In this document: positions 1 to 9,300 of the stretch, one piece after another | Position numbering within the stretch: the stretch's first letter is position 1 | Layout of the letters: every line of letters begins with the position of its first letter | The notes under the pieces: model-generated | Databases searched by the model: none | What the model was told of the DNA's origin: nothing | Seen by the model: only the letters and a program-made list of their open reading frames with translations | Position numbers and translations under genes: made by a program | Origin: [Leptolyngbya] sp. JSC-1 | GTDB taxonomy: Bacteria > Cyanobacteriota > Cyanobacteriia > Elainellales > Elainellaceae | DNA length: 64,000 bases | NCBI GenBank assembly: GCA_000733415.1 | Contig: KL662192.1 | Span: 174,587 to 238,586, forward strand | Direction of reading: 5' to 3'

Positions 1-207
1 GCCTATCTCAACAAGCACCGTCATCGCATCGTCAATTACAGTTACTTCCAAGCCGAAGGGATTTCCATTGGTTCAGGCATGATTGAATCGACTGTCAAAC
101 AGATTGGAGCGCGCATCAAACTATCTGGAGCACAGTGGAAAGCGCAAAACGTTCCTCAAGTCTTGCTCCATCGTTGTGCTTATCTCAATGGGCAGTTCTC
201 AAATTGA
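1..207 (+). CDS. transposase, ISKra4-like, C-terminal fragment (runs off the left edge)
   Basis: The frame is open from base 1 to a TGA at 205-207 and gives about 68 residues. They read like the C-terminal end of cyanobacterial ISKra4-type DDE transposases: a stretch with GSGMIEST, then KLSGAQW, then a final Leu/Arg/Cys-rich helix. In this family the part near GSGMIES carries the last catalytic acidic residue (established knowledge, recalled; not aligned here). The 5' part lies outside the window, so I cannot tell whether the element is intact. It is plus-strand and ends 68 bases before the next gene start. ISKra4 is the best guess; another DDE family is possible. Confidence 0.7.
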   Translation, partial: AYLNKHRHRIVNYSYFQAEGISIGSGMIESTVKQIGARIKLSGAQWKAQNVPQVLLHRCAYLNGQFSN

Positions 208-231
208 GACTCGCAAGACTGGGATGCACCC
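1..231. mobile_element. right end of an insertion sequence (ISKra4-like)
   Basis: The transposase tail is followed after its stop by about 20 bases and then GGGATGCACCC at 221-231. That could be the terminal inverted repeat, but the partner end is outside the window, so the boundary is an estimate. The element lies immediately upstream of the gene at 276 and may have replaced its original promoter region. Confidence 0.45.
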
Positions 232-275
232 AACAGGGATTGCGTCTTACCAGGACACTGTTGTGGAGATTTGGC

Positions 276-2612
276 ATGAAAAAGTATCTGTTGCTTATTT
301 TCGTAATTCTATGGTCGCTGGTTGGACTGGGTGCTCCAGTATGGGCAACCGAAGTTGGGAACCATCCGCCTGTCGATCCGTTTGCGGATTTGCCCAAAAT
401 CTATGTTTCTGCTAGCGCAGGCAAAGACACCAACTCAGGCACGAAAAAAGATCAGCCTTTTGCCACAATTTCCAAAGGCATTGCAGAGGCTGTGAAAAAT
501 AACAAGCCAACACTGGTTGAAATTACAGCAGGAGTATATGACGAAGCAGTAGACGTGAAACCTAACATTCACCTGCGGGGTAGTTATGAAAAAGACTTTA
601 GTAAGTTTACGGTCATATCGCCCAAAGACAGAAAGTCGAAATTGCGCAAGGCTTCAGATTACCCTGCCTACACCGTGATTACAAACTCTAAAGGCAACAC
701 GGTAATCACTGCCAACAACATTACTAGCAACACTACGCTGAGTAACCTGGTGGTGATTGGAACGGATTTTGACACCCGCACCGATGGCACCAGCAGCTAT
801 GCCATTAAGGTTGATAACTCCACTGCTCAATCCACTCCGTTCCTGACCCTGGATACTGTAAAAATCATTGCAGGCAACGGAGCCAAGGGCAAACCAGGAG
901 CATCTAGAACCACTCCTCTCGCTTCTCAACACCTCACCAAGGGCGGTGCCGGGGGCAAAAGTGAAAAGCAAGGTAGGGATGATGACATGAAAACAGGTAC
1001 GTGGCATTGTATCAGCTTTGGTGGTACTGCTGCACCAGATTTTGTGGTTGGGGGTTCGGTTCTGGCAAAAGGAGGAGCAGGTGGAGCAGCAGGAGGATAT
1101 GAAGAATGTTATTGGCGTTCAGGAGCAACAGGAAGTGCCGGTGATGGGAACCCTGGAGCACCCGGAGCATCTCCAACCCAGGTGGCGGCGGGAGGCAAAG
1201 CCAACCCAGATACAGTGGGAATGTTTAACGCTGCCCTGATTTGGGCTGGAGCAGAGGGGGCTGAAGGTGAGACAGGAATTCCCGGAGCAGGCGGCGGTGG
1301 TGGTGGTGCCGGTGGCTCCACGATTATCAATTGGTTTTTCTGTAAGCCTTCAATACTGCTTGGCGGCTGGGGTGGAGATGGCGGCAGAGGAGGAGCAGGC
1401 GGGCTGGGCGGATTGGGCGGCAATCCTGGAGGAAGTTCCTTTGGGCTGGTGGTTCATAACGCCAAAGTCAACGTCTCAAACGTAGCCATTCACCTGGGAG
1501 ATGGCGGACAGGGTGGTAACGGTGCCAATGGGGAAGCCGGGTTTGACGGGGAAGCCGGTAATCCGGGTGCTCTAGGAAAACAAGATAAATGTCTGGAAGA
1601 CTCCCGCCATTCCGGTCATGGTAAAGAAGGGGGCAAGGGCGGCAAGGGAACTGATGGTGGCGGGGGCGCGGGCGGCAACGGCGGGGCCTCTGTTGGCATC
1701 GCGTGTCTCACTAAGGACTGCTATAAGGTAACAGGTGACCTGGAACTCATGGGGGGAAAAGGTGGCAAGGGGGGCGACCCAGGAACAGGCGGCAAGGGGG
1801 CTGAAGTTGGTAAAACTGGACTGACAGCGGAAACAAAAACCTATACTGTGCCATCTGGAATTGCTGGAGCAAGCTGGGTAAGCAAGTCAGGGAATGTGAT
1901 TGACACAGGTTGGGGCTATGCCACCGATGCCTTTTCAACCGGGAAGGGAGTGATTTACACAGTTGACTCAAGTGGATACCTTAGATGGTTCAAGAACACT
2001 ACTAACAATGGCACGTCAGGTTGGGCTGCTGGTCACGCATCAATAGTTGGTTCCGACTGGACACAATTTAAGAGCCTTGTTGCGGACATCAGCGGCAATG
2101 GAGTGATGTATGCGATCGCTAAGAATGCACCTGGAACTCTTGCCATCTATAAAGGTAGTGATCAGTCTGGTCCGCTCTCGTCGGTCACCAGCACGGTGAT
2201 TCCAGATACCAGCGGTTGGCAGACCTTCAAGAGTGTCTTTTCTGGAGGGAATGGAATACTTTATGCCATTACAGAGGACGGCAAGCTGTTGTGGTATAAG
2301 GATACAAAACAGGATGGTACCGCATCCTTTGCTCCTGGTTCAGGAAATGCAATCGGAGCGGGTTGGGCACGCTTCAAGCAAGTTCTTGCTGATGAAAGAG
2401 GCAATATCTATGCCATTGAGCCAGACGGCACCCTCAAATGGTATTTCGACCCCACGCGAGACGGCACTACATGGGGCATGGGAGGCGATGTGATTGAAAG
2501 TGACTGGTTGAAAAATGCTAAGCACGTCTTCTCTGGTGGCGACGGAGTCGTTTATGCCATCAACGATAAGGGCGAATTGCTGTGGAACCGATTTGCTATC
2601 GACAACAAATAA
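276..2612 (+). CDS. secreted glycine-rich protein with pectate-lyase-like N-terminus and tachylectin-2-like C-terminus
   Basis: A 778-residue protein. I place the start at the ATG at 276 because a Lys-Lys then hydrophobic signal peptide (about residues 2-26, ending P-V-W-A) begins there and a GGAGA motif lies 8-12 bases upstream; longer versions would begin in the IS end. After the signal comes a segment typical of DUF1565/right-handed beta-helix proteins (YVS-GKD-NSGT-PFATI, about residues 40-110). A long low-complexity region of Gly-Gly-Ala/Gly-Asn-Gly repeats follows (about 210-530), like PGRS or collagen-like spacers but with scattered Cys residues. The last 200 residues hold repeated units ending in LYAI-DGKLLWYKD, the pattern of tachylectin-2 carbohydrate-binding propellers. 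Likely an exported surface or matrix protein that binds glycans; the function is inference. Confidence 0.72.
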   Translation: MKKYLLLIFVILWSLVGLGAPVWATEVGNHPPVDPFADLPKIYVSASAGKDTNSGTKKDQPFATISKGIAEAVKNNKPTLVEITAGVYDEAVDVKPNIHLRGSYEKDFSKFTVISPKDRKSKLRKASDYPAYTVITNSKGNTVITANNITSNTTLSNLVVIGTDFDTRTDGTSSYAIKVDNSTAQSTPFLTLDTVKIIAGNGAKGKPGASRTTPLASQHLTKGGAGGKSEKQGRDDDMKTGTWHCISFGGTAAPDFVVGGSVLAKGGAGGAAGGYEECYWRSGATGSAGDGNPGAPGASPTQVAAGGKANPDTVGMFNAALIWAGAEGAEGETGIPGAGGGGGGAGGSTIINWFFCKPSILLGGWGGDGGRGGAGGLGGLGGNPGGSSFGLVVHNAKVNVSNVAIHLGDGGQGGNGANGEAGFDGEAGNPGALGKQDKCLEDSRHSGHGKEGGKGGKGTDGGGGAGGNGGASVGIACLTKDCYKVTGDLELMGGKGGKGGDPGTGGKGAEVGKTGLTAETKTYTVPSGIAGASWVSKSGNVIDTGWGYATDAFSTGKGVIYTVDSSGYLRWFKNTTNNGTSGWAAGHASIVGSDWTQFKSLVADISGNGVMYAIAKNAPGTLAIYKGSDQSGPLSSVTSTVIPDTSGWQTFKSVFSGGNGILYAITEDGKLLWYKDTKQDGTASFAPGSGNAIGAGWARFKQVLADERGNIYAIEPDGTLKWYFDPTRDGTTWGMGGDVIESDWLKNAKHVFSGGDGVVYAINDKGELLWNRFAIDNK

Positions 2613-2628
2613 ATTCGGAGAAGGACTC

Positions 2629-4143
2629 ATGACGACTGCTAACAAAACACTAGCTTACGAAAAACCTAAATCACTGAACGCTTCACTCAATCAATTCGAG
2701 ACTTATGTTGAAAAAGTGCGGAACAGTTGGAATGTACCAGGAATCGCGATCGCCGCAGTCGCGAAGGACGAGATTATCTACCAACGTGGGTTTGGAGTAA
2801 AGCAGTACGGTAGCCATGATCCAGTCGATCCTCACACCCTCTTTCAAATCGGTTCCACAACAAAAGCGTTTACCAGCGCCCTAGTTGCCAAACTTGTGGA
2901 TACAGGCCATTTGCAATGGGATGATCGCGTCATTGATCATTTGCCCAACTTCACTACCTCTGATCCTTGGGTAACGCAGGCCTTTCTAGTGCGGGACTTG
3001 ATGGCTCAACATTCTGGGTTTGAACATCATGCAACCGATGATTTGACGTTCGTCGGGTTTGATCGCGCCCATGTCATCAATTCCCTTAAGTATCTTCAAC
3101 CCGTTACTAGTTTCCGTTCTTCCTACGCTTATGTAAACAATCTGTTTATCGTCGCAGCGGCGTTGGTTGAAAAATACACGGGCAAGACATGGGAACAAGC
3201 TCTGACCCAACAGATTTTTGAGCCGCTGCACATGCAGGAAAGCAGTGCCACAAAAGATGGATTCTTTACGGCTGCCAATCGAACTGGGCTGCATGTCCAA
3301 CTCGATGGCAAGATGGTCATACTCGACAAAGACTGGCCATTTCACCAATGGCTATATACAGCGGGACCTGCTGGTAGCATCAACTCTAATGTGTTGAATA
3401 TGGCTCAATGGCTGCGGCTCCAGTTAGGGCATGGCACCTTTGAAGGTAAAGAAATTGTTAGCGCTGGCAATCTTCAATTTACTCGTACACCCCAAACCGT
3501 GTATATGGCAGGCGAAAACCTTCCACCTCATCCGCTGGGAGGAATTGGTGCCTTCTATGCAGAGGGATGGGTTTATGCCTACGCTGAACCTGCTCCAATT
3601 GTCTGGCACACGGGCGGAACCAGTGGTTGTGCAACGGTAGTCGCCTTTGTGCCTACAGCGAATGTGGGCGTTGTGGTGTTAACTAATTTGAGTGGGACTA
3701 TGGTTCCAGAGATTCTTGCCCAGAAGTTCTTTGATTTACATTTTGGTGCTCTTGATCGCGATTGGAATCAAATTAGCTTAGATAAGAAGCAGCAAGCGAT
3801 TGCCAAACAAGCTGCTGCTGCCAAAATTCCACCATCGAATCCCTCTCCCCCAGCGCTGCCTTTGTCTAACTATACAGGCACGTATTCTAATGAGATTTAC
3901 GGCAATGTGACGATCGCTGTTCAGGACAACAAGCTAATTGCAACCATTGGTCCAAATCAAGTCAAAGTGGTTTTGCCGCATTGGGATCGGGATACCTTCC
4001 GCTGGTGCTACGAAGCGGGTTGGGGACCTGATTCCCACAAGAGCCTAACCAGTTTTGAAATTCAGAATGGCAAAGTTACAAACTTCATCGTGGAGTACTT
4101 TGAAACAGAGGGTTCTGGCACATTTCGACGGGTCAGCCCCTGA
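2629..4143 (+). CDS. serine hydrolase of the beta-lactamase/CubicO (class C-like) family
   Basis: A 504-residue protein starting at ATG 2629, with GGAGAAGGA about 4-12 bases upstream. The serine beta-lactamase/DD-peptidase motifs are visible: S-T-T-K at residues 76-79 (nucleophile and general base), a Y-V-N motif near residue 165, and H-T-G-G near residue 330 in place of KTG. The last 100 residues form a small beta-rich domain of the DUF3471 type often found in this family. There is no clear signal peptide, so it may be cytoplasmic. CubicO-type proteins include esterases, D-aminopeptidases and LACTB-like enzymes; the substrate cannot be told. It follows the secreted glycine-rich gene by 16 bases and could be cotranscribed. 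Confidence 0.85.
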   Translation: MTTANKTLAYEKPKSLNASLNQFETYVEKVRNSWNVPGIAIAAVAKDEIIYQRGFGVKQYGSHDPVDPHTLFQIGSTTKAFTSALVAKLVDTGHLQWDDRVIDHLPNFTTSDPWVTQAFLVRDLMAQHSGFEHHATDDLTFVGFDRAHVINSLKYLQPVTSFRSSYAYVNNLFIVAAALVEKYTGKTWEQALTQQIFEPLHMQESSATKDGFFTAANRTGLHVQLDGKMVILDKDWPFHQWLYTAGPAGSINSNVLNMAQWLRLQLGHGTFEGKEIVSAGNLQFTRTPQTVYMAGENLPPHPLGGIGAFYAEGWVYAYAEPAPIVWHTGGTSGCATVVAFVPTANVGVVVLTNLSGTMVPEILAQKFFDLHFGALDRDWNQISLDKKQQAIAKQAAAAKIPPSNPSPPALPLSNYTGTYSNEIYGNVTIAVQDNKLIATIGPNQVKVVLPHWDRDTFRWCYEAGWGPDSHKSLTSFEIQNGKVTNFIVEYFETEGSGTFRRVSP

Positions 4144-4505
4144 AATTGCTTCAAAGAGGTTGCTTTAAAGGTCAGGATCGTTGTCCGAACCGCTTCCCTA
4201 GCCTCAATAGAAGTAATTTTTCTGCCAGATTGCGTGAGTAACGTTGCAGTCTGGCTTTACAGTTTTTTGTGTAAAGTTTATAGATGACTACAGCGTTTTT
4301 CACTCATACGAGGTGTAGGGGGTGGGGGGCTTCGCCTCCACGCGGGGGCAGTGCTCCTGCACCCGATTTTTCCTACTTCACTAGCCTGAAAAAGGCTGTA
4401 TCACTAACTTAACTATTGCCAAAGAAAAGACGATCGCTGCACAGCAACGGTATTTAAACTTTGTAAAAAACTCACAACCCCCTGAGCGCAGGAGAACCTA
4501 AGTTG
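4144..4505. other. intergenic region with MITE A copy 1
   Basis: No gene. It contains the family A repeat and, just before the next gene, a purine-rich GCAGGAGAA that serves as its ribosome binding site. No convincing terminator hairpin with a T-run was seen for the upstream hydrolase. Confidence 0.6.
4289..4400. repeat. MITE-like dispersed repeat, family A, copy 1
   Basis: A 112-bp element with ends TACAGCGTTTTTC and GAAAAAGGCTGTA, i.e. 13-bp inverted repeats with one mismatch, and a GC-rich foldback centre. Related copies lie at 12193-12303 and 43650-43762, with a more distant one at 57918-58023. The outermost TA at each side fits a TA target duplication. No coding capacity. Confidence 0.8.
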
Positions 4506-6233
4506 ATGAGTAGTTCAAGGAAGAACTCTAAGAAGACAATCCTTTTTCTAGCCGCTAATCCCCAGAACTCAACCCCGCTTGATTTAGCCAGAGAAGTAAA
4601 AGAGATCGAAGAGGGATTGCAGCGATCGCAGAAGCGGGACAAATTTCTGCTAGAGCAGGTGTGGGCCGTGACTCCCGGTGATGTACAGCGAGCAATGTTG
4701 AATTACAGACCTCAGATTGTCCATTTCTCTGGGCATGGCATGGGTGAGGTTGGCTTAGTTTTAGAGAATGCGGCTGGACAGGGACAGTTTGTTAAATCTG
4801 CGGCCTTGGCGGGCTTGTTTGAGCTGTTTGCAGACAAAGTGGAGTGTGTTGTGCTAAATGCTTGTTACTCTGAGGTACAGGCAGTAGCGATTGCTCATCA
4901 CATTCCCTTTGTTGTTGGAATGAATCAGGCCGTTGGCGATCGGGCCGCTAGAGTGTTTGCCGTTGGGTTTTATGATGCACTGGGGGCTGGGGAATCCTTT
5001 GACTTTGCCTATAAGTTGGGGTGTAACCGGATTGCTCTAGAAGGAATTGCAGAAGACTCGACTCCGGTCATCACTCGCAAACTTGAGGTTGCCTCTTTGC
5101 CTTTACCTGAGCCATCCGAACCTGACAAGGCCATACCAGCACTAGTGGCAGTACTGGCACCCGTAGTCGTAGAACCTTCTCGCTCCGGTTCAATGACTCT
5201 TGCTTCTGAACGGGTTGCTTTGGAAGAGCTAGGAGGACAGGTTCCGTTAGACTCTCTCTTCTATATCAGGCGTCCACCGATTGAGGAACAGTGTTACGGC
5301 GCAATTGTCAGATCCGGCGCACTAATTCGAGTTAAAGCACCGCGCCAAATGGGTAAATCTTCTTTGACCATCCGAATTCTGGATTATGCAGAGAAACAGG
5401 GATATCGCACAACCTGGTTGAACCTACAGCGTGCGGGAGATCAAGCTCTGTCTAGTCTAGATGCTTTTCTGAGGTGGCTATGCGATCGCACAACTCGCAA
5501 TCTTCGCTTGCCAAACCAGGTTGAGGAGTACTGGCAGGGCATTTCGGGCAGTATGGACAAATGCACCGATTATTTTGAACTGTATTTGTTGGAAGAGATT
5601 AACACCCCCCTAGCACTCTGCCTAGATGAAGTAGATGAGGTATTTAAGCATCCGGTAATTGCCAGCGATTTTTTGGGATTACTTCGTTCCTGGCATGAAG
5701 AATCGAAAATTAGTTCTGTTAGCGCATGGCGAAATTTGCGATTGGTGTTGACTCACTCAGAAGAGGTATATATTCCCCTCAATATCAACCAATCTCCCTT
5801 TAATGTAGGTGTACCGATTGAGTTGCCGCCCTTTACTCAAGCCCAGCTTGCGGATTTAGTACAGCGCCATGGTTTGCAATGGTCAGAAGCTGAAATTGGA
5901 CAACTGATGGCGATGGTAGGTGGGCATCCCTATCTAACGCGGGTAGCATTGCAACAAATTGTCCGAGGAGAGGTAACGTTGACCCAATTTTTACAAGTTG
6001 CTCCAACTCAGGAGTGGCTATTCGGCAGCCATTTGCGGCATCATCTTGGTAATCTAGAGGAGCGAAATTTGGCGAGTGCTATGAAGCAGGTGGTTACGTC
6101 AGATCAACCTGTGCGACTTTCTAGTGCTGAGGCCTCAAAGCTGGACAACATGGGGTTAGTGCGGTTTCAAGGGAACGATGTATATCCGCTGTGTAATCTG
6201 TATCGGCACTATTTTAAGGAGATACTGAAGTGA
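4506..6233 (+). CDS. CHAT-domain caspase-like protease fused to an AAA_35-type NTPase
   Basis: A 575-residue protein. I prefer ATG 4506 (a TTG sits one codon upstream), with a GGAGAA ribosome binding site. Residues about 10-190 form a CHAT domain: the HFSGHG motif supplies His77 and the LNACYS motif supplies Cys120, the expected catalytic dyad. After a Pro-rich linker, residues about 245-570 form the AAA-like domain typical of cyanobacteria (AAA_35): R-Q-M-G-K-S-S as a degenerate Walker A, and C-L-D-E-V-D as Walker B. In characterised relatives, STAND-like or AAA modules sense a trigger and release the protease; that role here is inference. It lies 97 bases before the AAA-WD40 gene on the same strand, so the two may act together. 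No membrane segment or signal peptide. Confidence 0.85.
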   Translation: MSSSRKNSKKTILFLAANPQNSTPLDLAREVKEIEEGLQRSQKRDKFLLEQVWAVTPGDVQRAMLNYRPQIVHFSGHGMGEVGLVLENAAGQGQFVKSAALAGLFELFADKVECVVLNACYSEVQAVAIAHHIPFVVGMNQAVGDRAARVFAVGFYDALGAGESFDFAYKLGCNRIALEGIAEDSTPVITRKLEVASLPLPEPSEPDKAIPALVAVLAPVVVEPSRSGSMTLASERVALEELGGQVPLDSLFYIRRPPIEEQCYGAIVRSGALIRVKAPRQMGKSSLTIRILDYAEKQGYRTTWLNLQRAGDQALSSLDAFLRWLCDRTTRNLRLPNQVEEYWQGISGSMDKCTDYFELYLLEEINTPLALCLDEVDEVFKHPVIASDFLGLLRSWHEESKISSVSAWRNLRLVLTHSEEVYIPLNINQSPFNVGVPIELPPFTQAQLADLVQRHGLQWSEAEIGQLMAMVGGHPYLTRVALQQIVRGEVTLTQFLQVAPTQEWLFGSHLRHHLGNLEERNLASAMKQVVTSDQPVRLSSAEASKLDNMGLVRFQGNDVYPLCNLYRHYFKEILK

Positions 6234-6330
6234 ACACAGAGTGTTATGGTAAAACTCATTCAAGTCAGCAGTTCCGCAGCGCTTATCTCAGAATGAAAAT
6301 TCCGAAGTACCTTGGAGCGTTGGTACAGAT

Positions 6331-9300
6331 ATGACAGACCTATCTCCTGCTGCCTACTATGCCTACAACTATCAGAGTGAGGGTGGAGCACTGCAAATTG
6401 ACTCACCCACCTATGTAACCCGAAAAGCAGATGACGAGCTTTTTGAGGCACTGAAGGCAGGACAACTCTGCTATGTGCTGAATGCGCGGCAGATGGGAAA
6501 GTCGAGTTTAAAGGTGCGAACAATCCAACGGCTGCAATCAATAAAAGTTACTTGCGCTGCCGTGGATTTGCAGGGAATTGGTACGTCTGTAACCGAGGAG
6601 CAGTGGTACTTCAGCCTCATTAACCGAATTGCGCGCTCGCTTCAACTCCGACGGCAGTTCAACGTCAATCACTGGTGGGCTGAGTATAATCTGTTGAGCT
6701 ACGGGCAGCGCTTCGGATTATTTTTAGAAACGGTGCTGCTGCCTGCGGTCAGTGGAGTAATCGCCATCTTAATTGATGAGGTAGATCTCACCCTCAGCTT
6801 ACCCTTCAGCACCGATGATTTCTTTGGTATATTGCGAGAATGCTACAATCGGCGCGCTGATGAAGTAGAGTTTCGGCGGCTGACATTTGCGCTGTTTGGA
6901 GTAGCCGCACCCTCTGATCTAATTCAGAACAAGCAAATTACGCCGTTTAATATTGGACAACCCATTGACCTGATGGGATTTCAGTTCTCAGAAGCGCAAC
7001 CCTTAGCGCAGGGATTAGCAGCAAAATCGAGCAATCCTGAAGCGTTAATGCAGGCAATACTAGACTGGACAGGTGGGCAACCATTTCTAACTCAGAAGGT
7101 GTGCAAGCTAATTGTACAGGCTAAGGATGAAGTACCCGCAGGACAAGAGGCCAAGTGGATCGAAGCATTGGTGCAAGCCAGAATCATCGAAAACTGGGAA
7201 GCACAGGATACACCAGAGCATTTGAAAACGATTCGCGAGCGCCTCTTGAGTGGAGAACAACGGAGCGGGCTACTGCTAGGGTTGTATCAGCAAATTGTGA
7301 AGCAAGGCGAGATTCCAGCCACGGATAGTTCAGAACAAGTGGCACTGCGATTGACCGGATTGGTGGTTAAGCGCAATGAACGGCTGCAAGTCTACAACCG
7401 CATTTACCAACATGTATTCGATCACGCTTGGGTCGAAGCAGAACTGGCGAAGCTGCGTCCAGCTTATTACAGGGTGGCAATTGCCGAGTGGCGAAGATCG
7501 GGAGATGAGTCGCACCTGCTGCGGGGTGAGGCACTGAAAGATGCGATGCTGTGGTCTGACGGAAAACAGCTGAGTGATGAGGATTCGCGTTTTTTGCGGG
7601 CGAGTCAGGAAGCGGAAACACGGAAGGTAGAACAACTGCTGGCAGCAGAAGCAGAGGCCAATCAAATTCTGAAAGCAGCACGGCAGCAGGCAGAAACAGA
7701 GTTGGAAACGGCAAATCAGCAGCTCTTAGAAACAGAACGGCGGGTGCAGCACAACAGAAAAACTTTAACGATCACATCTGCTTTGGCATTGACAGCAGCG
7801 GCACTGGCGGTAGGTGCGTTCAGCTTAGCAGGCAATCGCTTGAGTATGGCTAGAGATGCCACAGCAACTTTGGTCGAGGCACGAGCGGTGACCCAGATAG
7901 AGCGACTCAGCACCCTAGCACTGCGTCAGTTTGAGAAAGATCAAATACTGGGACTGCTAACCGCAATGCAGGCAGGACAGCAACTGCAAGCCATAGTTGA
8001 CCAGAGATCTCCGTCAGCAGCTACCGCTCTAATGGATAAACAGCTGCCTCTGACTGAATATCCTACTTTTAGCCCCATTTATTCTCTAAACCATATTATA
8101 AATCATATTCAGTATCGTTCTATTCCAGCTCGTCAAGGTATTGTCCATAGTGTAAGCTGGGCTGGAGATGAACAAACTCTGGCTACTGGTGGAGATGATG
8201 GCAGCCTTAAGTTCTGGAATCGCGATGGAGAATTACTCTACACCCTCGACACTCAGCAGGGCATTGTCCACAGTGTGAGTTGGGCTGGAGATGGACAAAT
8301 CCTCGCTACGGGCGGCGCAGATGGCAACGTTAAATTTTGGAGTCGCGATGGAAAATTACTCTACACTCTCGACACTCAGCAGAGCATTGTCCACAGTGTG
8401 AGTTGGACTAAAGACGGGCAAACACTGGCTACAGGCGGAGCGGATGGCCGTGTCAAGCTCTGGAATCACCATAGAGAACAACTCCGTATCTTCGATACTC
8501 AGCAGGGCATTGTCCACAGTGTGAGTTGGATTAAAGACGGGCAAACACTGGCTACAGGCGGCGCAGATGGTAGCGTTAAGTACTGGAACCGCGATGGAGA
8601 ATTACTCCATACCCTTGATGCTCAGCAGGGCGTTGTCCACAGTGTGAGCTGGGCTGGAGATGAACAAATCCTCGCTACGGGCGGCGCAGATGGTAGCGTT
8701 AAGTACTGGAATCGCGATGGAGAATTACTCCACACCTTTGATACTGAGCAAGGCGTTGCCCACAGTGTGAGCTGGGCTGGAGATGAACAAATCCTCGCTA
8801 CAGGCGGAGAGGGTGGCGCTGTTCAGCTTTGGACTCAAAATAGGCAGTCGCTCTATACCTTCGATACTCAACAAAGTAGTGTTTGGAGTATAAGCTGGAC
8901 TGGAGATGGACAAATCCTCGCTACAGGCGGAGCGGATGGTAGCGTTAAATTCTGGAATCGCGATGGAAAACTGCTTCACACGCTTAATACCCAACAGGGC
9001 ATTGTCCATAGTGTGAGCTGGACCAAAGATGGCCACGTCCTGGCTACGGGTGGAGCGGATGGTAGTGTTAAATTCTGGAATCGCGATGGAAAACTGCTTC
9101 ACACGCTTAATACCCAACAGGGCATTGTCCATAGTGTGAGCTGGACCAAAGATGGCCACGTCCTGGCTACGGGTGGAGCGGATGGTAGTGTCAAGCTTTG
9201 GAGCCGTAATGGACAACTCCTTCACGCCCTCAATGCGCAACAACGTAGTGTCTACAGTGTGATCTGGACTGGAGATAGCCAAATTCTGGCTAGCAGTGGA

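Noticed and set aside
1109..1423. Proline-rich frame on the minus strand in the glycine-rich gene
   Set aside because: It is the reverse reading of GGN-rich codons (Gly becomes Pro); not a gene.
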